This document shows, in pieces, positions 43,012 through 51,300 of a stretch of 60,011 nucleotides of DNA; within the stretch, counting starts at the first letter, position 1, and each line of letters begins with the position of its first letter. The notes under the pieces were generated by a model, which did not search any database, was not told the origin of the DNA, and was given only the letters and a program-made list of their open reading frames with translations. This DNA comes from Bacillus sp. 2B10 (lineage in GTDB: Bacteria > Pseudomonadota > Alphaproteobacteria > Sphingomonadales > Sphingomonadaceae). The stretch spans positions 1 to 60,011 of the forward strand of contig RPSH01000026.1 of the NCBI GenBank assembly GCA_003946805.1, given 5' to 3'. The translations under genes were made by a program, and so were the position numbers.

Positions 43012-44037
43012 TCAGTTCGCCGCGCTGGTCTTGATGTTGCCGTTGACGCCCGACGGGAAGAACCCGCCCGAGGTCACGGCATTGCGGTTCAGATAGGCGA
43101 TGTTGAGCACCTGTCCGGTGGTCCGGCCATAGGGCAGGCCGGTGGCGGGATCGAACGGCATGATGTTCGACTGGTCGCCGATCGGGCGGACGCCCTGGTC
43201 GATGTCGGTCGCGCCGTCCAGCGTGTCGCGCGCGTTCGAGATCGCTTCGGACGAATCGATCAGCGTCGGCGTGGACAGGCCGCGCGTGTAGAGCGCCGAC
43301 CGGATCATCGCCGCATGATAGGATTCGGCGGCGAGGATGCCGGCTGCCGCCTGGCGGATGAGGGCGTTGGCGAAGCCGCCGAGCGCACCGCGATAGGCGG
43401 TGACGCCGACATCCTCGAACAGGAAGGCGGCGAGCAGGAAATTGTCGTCATTCTCATACGGATCGAACGTCGCGCCGGCACCGATCAGCCCGGCGGCCCG
43501 TGCCGCGTTGGAGAAGGCGCCGGTCGCGGTCGCGCCGATATCCAGTGCCGGCATGGCGATCGCGACGTTGCCGAGCGCGTTGCGCAGGAATTCGACGTGC
43601 GCGACCTCGTCCTGGGCGATCTCGCGGGCGTAGTTGGCGACGACCGGATCGGTCAGGTTCGCCTTGCGCCCGCCGGTGACGGCGCCGGGCGTCGTGCCGC
43701 TGGGACCGGTCAGCAGCGTGGCGGCAAGGCCGGTGCCGTTGGCGGCGAAGGCATAGAATTGCGCTTCGAGATATTCGAGGTTCAGCGCGAAGTTCAGCAC
43801 GTCGATGTCGGTGAACCCGCTGGAGTTCGTCGGGGTGGGCGTCGGCGTGGGGCTGGCGGTGCTGGTGCCGGTGGGCGTCGGCGTGGGCGACGACGAGTCA
43901 TTGCCCCCGCACGAGGTCAGCGCCAGTCCGCCGCCGACGGCGGCGACCGCCCCGAAGGCCCGGAAGAAATCGCGGCGGTCCTCGCGCCGGCGGGCCCGCG
44001 CGTCGAGGGCTGCAACCATCTGTGTCTCGTCGGTCAT
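43012..44037 (-). CDS. ferritin-like Tat lipoprotein A
   Basis: This is a 341-aa exported protein. Its Tat motif is RRDFFRAFG (residues 21-29), with lipobox LTSC (C43) and a linker of TPTPT repeats, then a four-helix ferritin-like domain from VLNFALNLEYLEAQFYAF. It keeps candidate metal ligands: Glu in YLEAQF, ExxH in DEVAHVEFL and a second ExxH in AAESYHAAM. A role in binding or oxidising iron or manganese outside the cytoplasmic membrane is inferred. Tat export fits a protein folded with its metal before export. AAGGGAA lies 8 nt before ATG 44037. It is the first gene of the operon with lipoprotein B and the Nramp transporter. Confidence 0.87.
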   Translation of the reverse strand: MTDETQMVAALDARARRREDRRDFFRAFGAVAAVGGGLALTSCGGNDSSSPTPTPTGTSTASPTPTPTPTNSSGFTDIDVLNFALNLEYLEAQFYAFAANGTGLAATLLTGPSGTTPGAVTGGRKANLTDPVVANYAREIAQDEVAHVEFLRNALGNVAIAMPALDIGATATGAFSNAARAAGLIGAGATFDPYENDDNFLLAAFLFEDVGVTAYRGALGGFANALIRQAAAGILAAESYHAAMIRSALYTRGLSTPTLIDSSEAISNARDTLDGATDIDQGVRPIGDQSNIMPFDPATGLPYGRTTGQVLNIAYLNRNAVTSGGFFPSGVNGNIKTSAAN

Positions 44038-44356
44038 CTACCGGTTCCCTTAAACCTTGGGCGGTCCCGCCCCGCGCAACCGCGCGGGCACCCGGACCTG
44101 TCGTGCGGCACCCGGTCGTGGCCGACCGACATCCCGATACCGCGTGCTGTATTGTCTGTCGGGGCCGGACGCTACCCCCCTAGAAACGGATCGACATTCG
44201 CGTGCCATGTCGTCACCCCGGACGTGGTCCGGGTTCCACCTCGCCGCGGACGGGATCGATCGCGCCTTCCATCGATCCCGATCAACCGGGACATTCCGAA
44301 CGTCGATCCGACCCGGAACGCTTGTCCGGGAAGTCGGGAAACCCCGCCCCCGGCCG
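44038..44356. other. intergenic region with hairpins upstream of ferritin-like operon
   Basis: No gene is recognised. It holds a REP-like hairpin CCCGGAC-GTG-GTCCGGG (44217-44233) and a 10-bp stem CGGGATCGAT/ATCGATCCCG with a 10-nt loop (44251-44280). The hairpins lie closer to the LacI stop and probably end that transcript. The region next to 44037 should contain the ferritin operon promoter, which I could not define. Confidence 0.6.
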
Positions 44357-45415
44357 TTATCGGGCAGGCCGATCCGGCCCGGCAACCGGGACCCGCGCGA
44401 TGGATTCGCGCACGATCAGGCGATGTTCGTGGGCGATGCTCGCCGGAACGGGTATGCCGGCCAGCTGGTCGAGCAGCAGCGACGTCGCGCTGACCGCCAT
44501 GTCGAACACCGGCTGGCGCATGGTGGTGATCCGCGGCCATGTGATGCGTGCGATCTCCGAATCGTCGAACCCGACGATCGACAGCGCGTCGGGCACGTCG
44601 ATCCCGGCCTCGCGCGCGGCCATCAGCGCGCCGACCGCCATGTCGTCGTTCTGCGCGAGGATCGCGGTCGGCAGTTCGGGCCCCGACAGCAGCCGCCGGG
44701 CGGCGGCGAACCCCGAATCGAACGTGAACAGACCGTCGACGACCAGTGCCGGGTCGATCGTCGCGCCGGCCGCGGCAAAGGCGTCGGCATAGCCCTGCAT
44801 CCGCGCGGTGCTGGCCGCATGGGTCGGATCGCCCTTGATGATGCCGATCCGCCGGTGTCCCTGCGCCAGCACCGCGGCGGCGACTTCCGCGGCGGCGGTG
44901 ACGTCGTCCACCACGACGCCCGGCACGATATCCTCGAACCGCGTGGGCGAGATCCGGGCGAAGGGCATGCCGATCCCGACCAGTTCGTCGAGGATGCGGC
45001 GGCTGTCGGAGGCCGGCGGAGCGAGCACGACGCCGTCGATCGCCGCCGAGCGGAGCAGCCCGACGACCTCTTCGGCATGTTCGGTGACCGAGCGCACCGG
45101 CAGCACCACCAGCCGGTAGCGTTCGCCGCGCAGCCGGTCGAGCACGCCCATCTGCAGGTCGACGCCGTAGCTGGGCGACGGATTTTCGTACACCAGCCCG
45201 ATCAGGTAGGATCGCTGGCGCGCCAGCCCCTGCGCCATGATGTTGGGGTGATAGTCCAGCACGCGCACCGCCTCGCGCACGCGGTCGCGCACCGCATCGG
45301 TCACATGCGGTTCGCCGTTCAGCACGCGCGAGACGGTCTTGGTCGATACGGCGGCATGGCGGGCGACGTCGACGATGGTTATGCGCCGCGACGGCCGCAA
45401 TCGGGGGGACTTCAT
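44357..45415 (-). CDS. LacI family transcriptional regulator
   Basis: This 352-aa regulator has the LacI helix-turn-helix ITIVDVARHAAVSTKTVSRVLNG at the N-terminus and hinge HPNIMAQGLARQRS. A periplasmic-binding-protein-like sensor domain follows (about residues 65-345, with YENPSPSYG, ILAQNDDMAVGAL and SIVGFDDSEIARITWPRITT). Such proteins usually bind sugars or their phosphates. No sugar-use genes adjoin it, so its targets are unknown. ATG 45415 is chosen because GGAGGAG sits 9 nt upstream; ATG 45424 and ATG 45433 are possible. It is divergent from the PDZ/two-component operon, and an 18-bp palindrome lies between. Confidence 0.9.
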   Translation of the reverse strand: MKSPRLRPSRRITIVDVARHAAVSTKTVSRVLNGEPHVTDAVRDRVREAVRVLDYHPNIMAQGLARQRSYLIGLVYENPSPSYGVDLQMGVLDRLRGERYRLVVLPVRSVTEHAEEVVGLLRSAAIDGVVLAPPASDSRRILDELVGIGMPFARISPTRFEDIVPGVVVDDVTAAAEVAAAVLAQGHRRIGIIKGDPTHAASTARMQGYADAFAAAGATIDPALVVDGLFTFDSGFAAARRLLSGPELPTAILAQNDDMAVGALMAAREAGIDVPDALSIVGFDDSEIARITWPRITTMRQPVFDMAVSATSLLLDQLAGIPVPASIAHEHRLIVRESIARVPVAGPDRPAR

Positions 45416-45509
45416 GGCGCGCATCTCCTCCACGCCGCCGCGGCCATGTCAACCGGGGGCCGTACCCATCGGCACCACTATTGCGACGGAGCGCCAGCCT
45501 GTCGACCGA

Positions 45510-45527
45510 CATGACGATATCGTCATG
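45510..45527. promoter_or_regulatory. 18-bp perfect palindrome, candidate operator
   Basis: CATGACGATATCGTCATG lies in the 170-bp divergent region, 94 bp before the LacI start and 58 bp before the PDZ gene start. Perfect dyads of this length suit a dimeric repressor such as the LacI protein next door, although LacI sites usually have a central CG and this one has AT. The response regulator of the divergent operon is another candidate binder. Confidence 0.55.
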
Positions 45528-45585
45528 AACTGCCCACCGGACGGGCGGGTGCATTGTGGCAGGAGGACGCCGAAAGGAATCGATC

Positions 45586-45990
45586 ATGCGGATGCTCGAC
45601 CGAATGACCCCACAGCGGCGGACGGCCCTGCTGCTGGCACTGGCCGTGGCAGGACTGACGGCAGGGACGCGCCGGGCGTGGCCGGATGCGGCACCGACCG
45701 GCGCGGCGACCATCGGCGCGACGCTGGCAGCCAGCGCCGGTCCCCCCGGTCTGGTCGTCACCAGCCTGCGCACCGACGGCGCGGCGGCGGGTGCCGGGCT
45801 GCGGGTCGGCGACGTCATCGACCGGGTTGATGGACGGCGTGCGCTGTCGGTCGACACGATGGCGATGCCGGAACCGGGCGGTGTCGAGCGGCTGCATGTC
45901 GCGCCAAGGGGTGACGCGGGCGCGCGGACGCTGATATTGCGACGGACGGAGGTGGGCCAACGTGAAGATCCTGATCGTCGAGGACGATGA
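45586..45990 (+). CDS. small membrane-anchored PDZ domain protein
   Basis: This 134-aa protein has an N-terminal hydrophobic segment RTALLLALAVAGLTAG (signal or anchor) and a PDZ-like domain (about residues 45-125). The core is PPGLVVTSLRTDGAAAGAGL, then RVGDVIDRVDGR, as in the C-terminal PDZ of DegP/HtrA proteins but without a protease domain. AAGGA lies 8 nt before ATG 45586. Its last 29 bp overlap the response-regulator gene, which makes coupling likely; it may sense unfolded proteins for the two-component pair, but that is inference. Confidence 0.75.
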   Translation: MRMLDRMTPQRRTALLLALAVAGLTAGTRRAWPDAAPTGAATIGATLAASAGPPGLVVTSLRTDGAAAGAGLRVGDVIDRVDGRRALSVDTMAMPEPGGVERLHVAPRGDAGARTLILRRTEVGQREDPDRRGR

Positions 45991-46645
45991 CGACACCGCC
46001 GGCTATGTCGGCAAGGGGCTGGACGAGGCGGGGTTCGTGGTCGATCGCGCGGGCAACGGCCGCGATGGCCTGTTCCACGCCATTGACGGCGGCTATGACT
46101 GCATCGTCATGGACCGGATGATGCCGCAGATGGACGGCATGGCGACGCTGGCCGCGATGCGCGCCGCCGGGGTGACGACGCCGGTCCTGATCCTGTCGGC
46201 GATGGGATCGCCCGACGACCGCGTGGCGGGGCTGACGCAGGGGGCGGACGATTACCTGACCAAGCCGTTCGTGTTCGCCGAACTGCTGGCGCGCGTGCGG
46301 CTGCTGACCCGGCGACAGGGGGCGGGCGGGCCGGCGGCGGAGACGAAGCTGGCGTGCGACGACCTCGAGATGGATCTGCTTGCGCGGCGGGTGCGGAGAG
46401 GTGCGCGCACCATCGATCTGCAACCGCGCGAGTTCCGGCTGCTCGAATATCTGCTGCGCCATGCCGGACAGGTGGTGACGCGCACCATGCTCCTTGAAGG
46501 GGTGTGGGACTATCATTTCGACCCCGGCAGCAACGTGACCGACGTGCATGTGAGCCGCCTGCGCCGCAAGATCGATGATGGTGCGGACCGCAAGCTGCTG
46601 CATACCGTGCGCGGATCGGGCTACAAGCTGGGGGTCGAGCCCTGA
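45962..46645 (+). CDS. OmpR-family response regulator
   Basis: This 227-aa regulator has a receiver domain with acidic pocket VEDDDD, phospho-acceptor Asp in CIVMDRMMPQMDG, Thr/Ser position LILSAMG and Lys in LTKPF. A C-terminal winged helix has RRGARTIDLQPREFRLLEYLL and VTDVHVSRLRRKID. The GTG start at 45962 has GGAGG upstream and overlaps the PDZ gene. It is followed directly by a histidine kinase. The pair resembles heavy-metal/envelope-stress (CusR/QseB-like) systems; the signal is unknown. Confidence 0.93.
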   Translation: MKILIVEDDDDTAGYVGKGLDEAGFVVDRAGNGRDGLFHAIDGGYDCIVMDRMMPQMDGMATLAAMRAAGVTTPVLILSAMGSPDDRVAGLTQGADDYLTKPFVFAELLARVRLLTRRQGAGGPAAETKLACDDLEMDLLARRVRRGARTIDLQPREFRLLEYLLRHAGQVVTRTMLLEGVWDYHFDPGSNVTDVHVSRLRRKIDDGADRKLLHTVRGSGYKLGVEP

Positions 46646-48003
46646 CGCACTGGCACCGGTCGGCCACGCTGCGGTTCGCCGCGCTGGTCTTTGCGCTCCA
46701 ATTGACCGGGGCGGCGACGACGTTGCTGGCGGTGCGCACGATCACCCAGACGCGGCTGACCGACAATGCCACCGACCAGGCGGCACGGCTGCGCGCGGCG
46801 TTGCTGGAGGCATGGGCGGCGGGCGGCATCGACGCCATGGCGCGTGCCGCCGACCTCCGGACCGAACATGGCGACCGGCCGCAGTCGGTGGCGCTGGTGA
46901 TGCGCCGCGACGGCACCGTGCTGGCCGGCAACGTCGCCGCGTGGCCGCCCAACGTGACGCCGGGGCCGCCGGCGACGATCGAAATCTTCCGCGTGCGCCG
47001 CGACGTGCCCGAGGCGATGCGAGTGATCGGCACGACCCTCCCCGACGGGACGCGGCTGCTGACCGGCCATGTGATCGAGGGCGAGCGCGCGTTCGTCGGT
47101 GCGATGGAGGAGGCGATGGTCGCGGCGATGGTCGTCGCGCTGCTGCTCGCCGGCCTTGCCGGCTGGGTCGCGGCGCGGCTGATCGCGCAGCGGCTGGGCC
47201 GCACCGCGCAGACGGTCGCGGCGGTGACTGCCGGCGATCTCGACCGGCGGGTGCGCCTCGACGGGGGCAGCGACGCGTTCGAGGAACTGGGGCGATCGGT
47301 CAACGCGATGCTCGACCGGATCGCGGCGCTGGTCGGCGAACTGAAACTGGCGACCGACGGTCTCGCACACGACCTGCGCTCGCCGCTCACCCGGCTGCGC
47401 GCGACGCTGGAGCGCGCGCTGGCGGCGGCGGAGAGCGAAGACGGGCGCGTCGCGGTGCTGCGCGCGATGGACGAGGGCGACCGGCTGCTCGTGATGCTCG
47501 ACACGGCGCTGCGCATCACCCGTGCGGAGGCCGGGATCGGACGCGAGGCGTTCGTCGCGGTCGAACTGTCAGCGCTGCTGGCGGACGTCGCCGAACTGTT
47601 CGAACCGCTGGCCGAGGACCGCGGACTGTCGATCGCGGTCGACGCGCCCGCGCCGGTAACGATCGCCGCGCACCGCGAAATGATCGGACAGGCGGTGGCA
47701 AATCTGATCGATAACGCATTGAAATACGGGCGCGGTACGATCCGCATATCGCTGACGCAAGGCGATCCGGTCGTGATCGCGGTCAGCGACGATGGGCCCG
47801 GCATCCCGCCCGGTCGGCGGGCGGACGCGCTGCAACGGTTCGGCCGGCTGGATTCGGCGCGGACCGGGAGTGGCGCTGGGCTGGGGCTGTCGCTGGTCGC
47901 GGCGGTCGCGCATCTGCATGGCGGCACGCTGGAACTGGACGACAACGCGCCCGGCCTGATCGCGCGGATGACGATCGGCCGGGACGCCGGCTTGGCGGGG
48001 TGA
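46642..48003 (+). CDS. sensor histidine kinase
   Basis: This inner-membrane kinase of about 453 aa has a first helix at about residues 11-32 and a periplasmic sensor of ~110 residues. The second helix (MVVALLLAGLAGWVAARLIA) is followed by HAMP (LDRRVRLDGGSDAFEELGRS) and a HisKA H-box LAHDLRSPLTRLRATLERA. The ATPase part has N-box NLIDNALKYG, G1 DDGPGIPP and G2 GAGLGLSLV. No ATG/GTG/TTG start lies before the first helix. CTG 46642, overlapping the regulator stop (CTGA), gives MTHWHRSATLRFAALVFALQ and a complete helix. The TTG at 46702 would cut that helix in half. It is partner of the response regulator just upstream. Confidence 0.88.
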   Translation: MTHWHRSATLRFAALVFALQLTGAATTLLAVRTITQTRLTDNATDQAARLRAALLEAWAAGGIDAMARAADLRTEHGDRPQSVALVMRRDGTVLAGNVAAWPPNVTPGPPATIEIFRVRRDVPEAMRVIGTTLPDGTRLLTGHVIEGERAFVGAMEEAMVAAMVVALLLAGLAGWVAARLIAQRLGRTAQTVAAVTAGDLDRRVRLDGGSDAFEELGRSVNAMLDRIAALVGELKLATDGLAHDLRSPLTRLRATLERALAAAESEDGRVAVLRAMDEGDRLLVMLDTALRITRAEAGIGREAFVAVELSALLADVAELFEPLAEDRGLSIAVDAPAPVTIAAHREMIGQAVANLIDNALKYGRGTIRISLTQGDPVVIAVSDDGPGIPPGRRADALQRFGRLDSARTGSGAGLGLSLVAAVAHLHGGTLELDDNAPGLIARMTIGRDAGLAG

Positions 48004-48025
48004 GGGCGATGCCGTACAGCGCACC

Positions 48026-48373
48026 ATGGCAAAGGCAGATCGTCTCGCCCGGCTGGACGACCTCCGGCTGGAGCAGGAAAACGAATATCGCACCGCATTG
48101 ATCGAGGCGCTGCGCCGTACTGCGGCGGGCAAATGGGGCCTGTTCGACCATCAGGCCGACCGGCGGACCCGCGCCGCGATGGCGCCGGTGATCGACCATC
48201 TGGAAGAGATCGGCGACGCGATCGATGCCGCGCGCGACCAGCTCGGCCTGCCGCCGTTCGACCTGCGTCAGGCGTTCCTCCGTTCGCGCGGGCCGGTCGG
48301 CCCGCAGGCGGTGGGCGAGCCGCGCCAAGCGCAGGCGTGGCTCGACCGGCTTGCGGCGGAGGACGAGGCGTAG
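48026..48373 (+). CDS. hypothetical protein, mostly helical
   Basis: This 115-aa protein has no signal or membrane helix. Charged helices are predicted from LARLDDLRLEQENEYRTALI and AMAPVIDHLEEIGDAIDAAR, and it ends in an acidic tail AEDEA. A GLFDHQ segment might be a small conserved motif. It starts 22 bp after the histidine kinase stop and is likely cotranscribed. Its stop is 1 bp from the stop of the convergent glycosyltransferase. I do not recognise the family. Confidence 0.65.
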   Translation: MAKADRLARLDDLRLEQENEYRTALIEALRRTAAGKWGLFDHQADRRTRAAMAPVIDHLEEIGDAIDAARDQLGLPPFDLRQAFLRSRGPVGPQAVGEPRQAQAWLDRLAAEDEA

Positions 48374-48374
48374 A

Positions 48375-51300
48375 TCACGCCGCCGCCACCCGCCCGGTCC
48401 GCTCCAGCTTGCCCCAGCCGACCACGAACCCGCCGATCGCCGACGCGATCGCGCGCAGCACCACCCAGTACATGATCTGGCGGTACACCAGCCGCTGTGC
48501 GACCAGCAGGTGCGCGGGATAGCGCGCCTTGTTCCCGTCGAGCCGGTACGCGACCCAGCCGCACGCCACGTCGATCGCGGTGAAGCACAGCCAGTAGAGC
48601 CCCATCTGCCCGACATCGCCGCTGGTCTGCGCCCAGCCATGCTGCGCCACCCGCACCGCCGTGCCCACGATCGACAGCAGCAGCGCGAGGTCGATCAGCG
48701 GTGAGATCGCGGCGAAGAAGATCTGGAACAGCCACGCCTGCGGCAGGCCGATCCGCGCGAGGCCGGCGGGCCGGCCGGTGCGCAGCACGCGGCGATGCTT
48801 CCACAGGCATTGCAGCGTACCGAACGCCCAGCGATAGCGCTGCTTCGCAAGCGCCCGGAACGTCTCTGGCGCTTCGGTCCATGCGACCGCATTCGGGTCG
48901 TAGGTGACGCGCCAGCCGGCCCGCTGGATCGCTATGGTCAAATCCTGATCCTCGGCCAGCGTATCCTCCGGATAACCGCCGACCGCGTCGAGCGCCGCGC
49001 GCCGCCACGCCCCGACCGCGCCCGGCACCACCGTCATCGCGTCGAACCCGGCCAGCGCGCGGCGTTCGAGATTCTGCGCGGTGATATACTCGACCGCCTG
49101 CCACCGCGTGACGAGATTCACCCGGTTGCCGACCCGCGCATCGCCCGCGACCGCGCCCAGCGCCGGGTCGGCGAACCAGCGCGCCAGCCGGGCGATCGTC
49201 GCCGGTTCGAACTGGGTATCGGCGTCGAGCGCGATGATGACCTCGCCCCGCGCCTGCAACAGCGCGCGGTTGAGCGCCGCCGCCTTGCCGCCATTGGCCA
49301 GCGTCAGCAGCGTGACGCGCGGATCGTCGACGAAGCGTTCGCGCACCACCGCGCTGGTCGCGTCCCTCGATCCGTCGTCGGCGACGATCACCTGCAACCC
49401 GGGATAGTCGCTGGCCAGTACCCGCGCGACCGAATCGGCGATCACCCGTTCCTCGTTATACGCCGGGATGATGACCGAGACGCCGGGATGATGGTCCGGC
49501 GGGGTCGGCCGCTCCCGCCGCGACTGGAACCATGCCAGCGCCGCCAGCAGCACGGCGCGCGCCATGCCGAGGCCGATGGCAAGGTAGAACAGCCACGCCA
49601 GCGCGACCGAGATCGCCGCCAGCACGATGAAGATCGCGACGTCGGTACGCACCGCCAGCAGGTCGCGCCCGGTCACCGCCGGCATCGCGACGGCACGCGG
49701 CACCCCGACCAGCTGCGACGCGGTGACGAAATGATATCCCTTCGCGCGCAGGATCGCGATCACGCGCGGCAATGCCTCGACCGTCTGCTGCCGGTTGCCG
49801 CCGCCATCGTGCAGCAGCACGACGTTGCGCGAGCTGTCGGCGCTGACATCCGCGATCTGCCGGACGACCTGCTGGACGATCGCGTCGGTGCCGGGGCGCT
49901 GCCAGTCGTTGGGATCGACGTGCAGCCCGACGACGGTATAGCCCAGATCCTGCGCCAGCAATGCCGGAGCGATCTCGTCCATCGTCGTCGGTTCGGCGTC
50001 GCCGAAATAGGGTGCGCGGAACAGCGTGGTCGACCGTCCGGTATAGGCCTCGATCAGCCGCTGGGTCGCGTTCAGCTCCAGCTTCGTCGTCCGCTCGCCG
50101 GTGGTGGCAAGGTTGGGATGGGTATAGCTGTGGTTGCCGATCTCGTCGCCGTCGCGCACCATCCGCTGCAACAGCCCGGGATGTTCGAGCGCATTCTCAC
50201 CCACGACGAAGAAGGTACCGGGAACCTTGGACTTTTCCAGCACGTCGAGGATCGCCGGCGTCCAGGTCGCGTCGGGGCCGTCGTCGAAGGTCAGCGCGAT
50301 CGCCCTCGGATCGGCCGCCCCGGCGCGCTGCACGACATAGGGGGTGGGAAGCGCGGCATAGCGTTCGTCGGCGATCATGCCGTCGGTATCGAAACGCAGC
50401 GCGCGGCGGCCGTCGGTCGGCCGGCTGGTGATGCGCAATATCTCGCCCGATCCTTCGACGTCGACATTGACCGCGCTTTGCAGCCGGTCGATGCGCGGCA
50501 CGCGATCCGGGGTGCGGAACGCGGCGAGGTCGTTCCAGATGCCGGCGTCCTCGCTGCCCAGCCGCCACAGCGCGACGTCATCGATGCCGAGGCGACGCAG
50601 CGCGGCAAGTTCGTTCCAGCTGGTCGCGGCGTCGAGCATCCACACCTGATGGCGGCTGCCGCGTTCGTCGTCATAGGCGAAACCGGCATTGCCGCTGCCG
50701 CGATCGAACCCGATCTGTGCCGACGAATCATGCGCTGCCAGCCACGCTTCCTCAATCGACTGCGCATCGGCGCCGCCGTCGTGCCAGTCATAGGCATAGC
50801 CGCCCAGCGCCACGACCAGCTTGTCGCGGCCGACCTGTCGCATCGCCTGTTCGACCTGGGTCACGAACCACGGCTGCGACGCGATCGGCCCGGCAGCGCC
50901 GCTTTCCCAATGCTCGTCATAGGCCATCAGGATCACCCGGTCGGCGGCGCGTGCGACATCGCCCAGCCGCCAGTCGGAATCGCCCGCCGGCGCGGTCACC
51001 GCCAGCACCGCACCGCTGGGCAGTGCCGCGTGCAGTTGCGCAAGAAATGCGGGATACCGCGCCGCGGCGGCGGCAGGCAGGCTTTCATAATCCATCACCA
51101 GCCCGCCGGCGCGGTGCGCCCGGACATAGCCGGCGAGCTGCGCGACGACGGCCGCGCGCGCCTGCGGGTCGGCCAGCATCCGTGCCGCGCCTGCGCCGTC
51201 CCAGTTCCTGTCGGTCAGGTTCTGCACCATCGGCAGCAGCTTCGGCGGATGCCCGGTCGTTGCGAGCAGCTGCGTCAGCCGGGGATCGTCCACCGCGTGC

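Noticed and set aside
44251..44280. CGGGATCGAT/ATCGATCCCG stem as an operator of the ferritin-like operon
   Set aside because: It lies over 200 bp from the operon start and next to the LacI stop, so a transcript-end role is more likely.
46702..48003. TTG 46702 as start of the histidine kinase
   Set aside because: It would cut the first membrane helix; CTG 46642 gives a complete kinase and a coupled junction.
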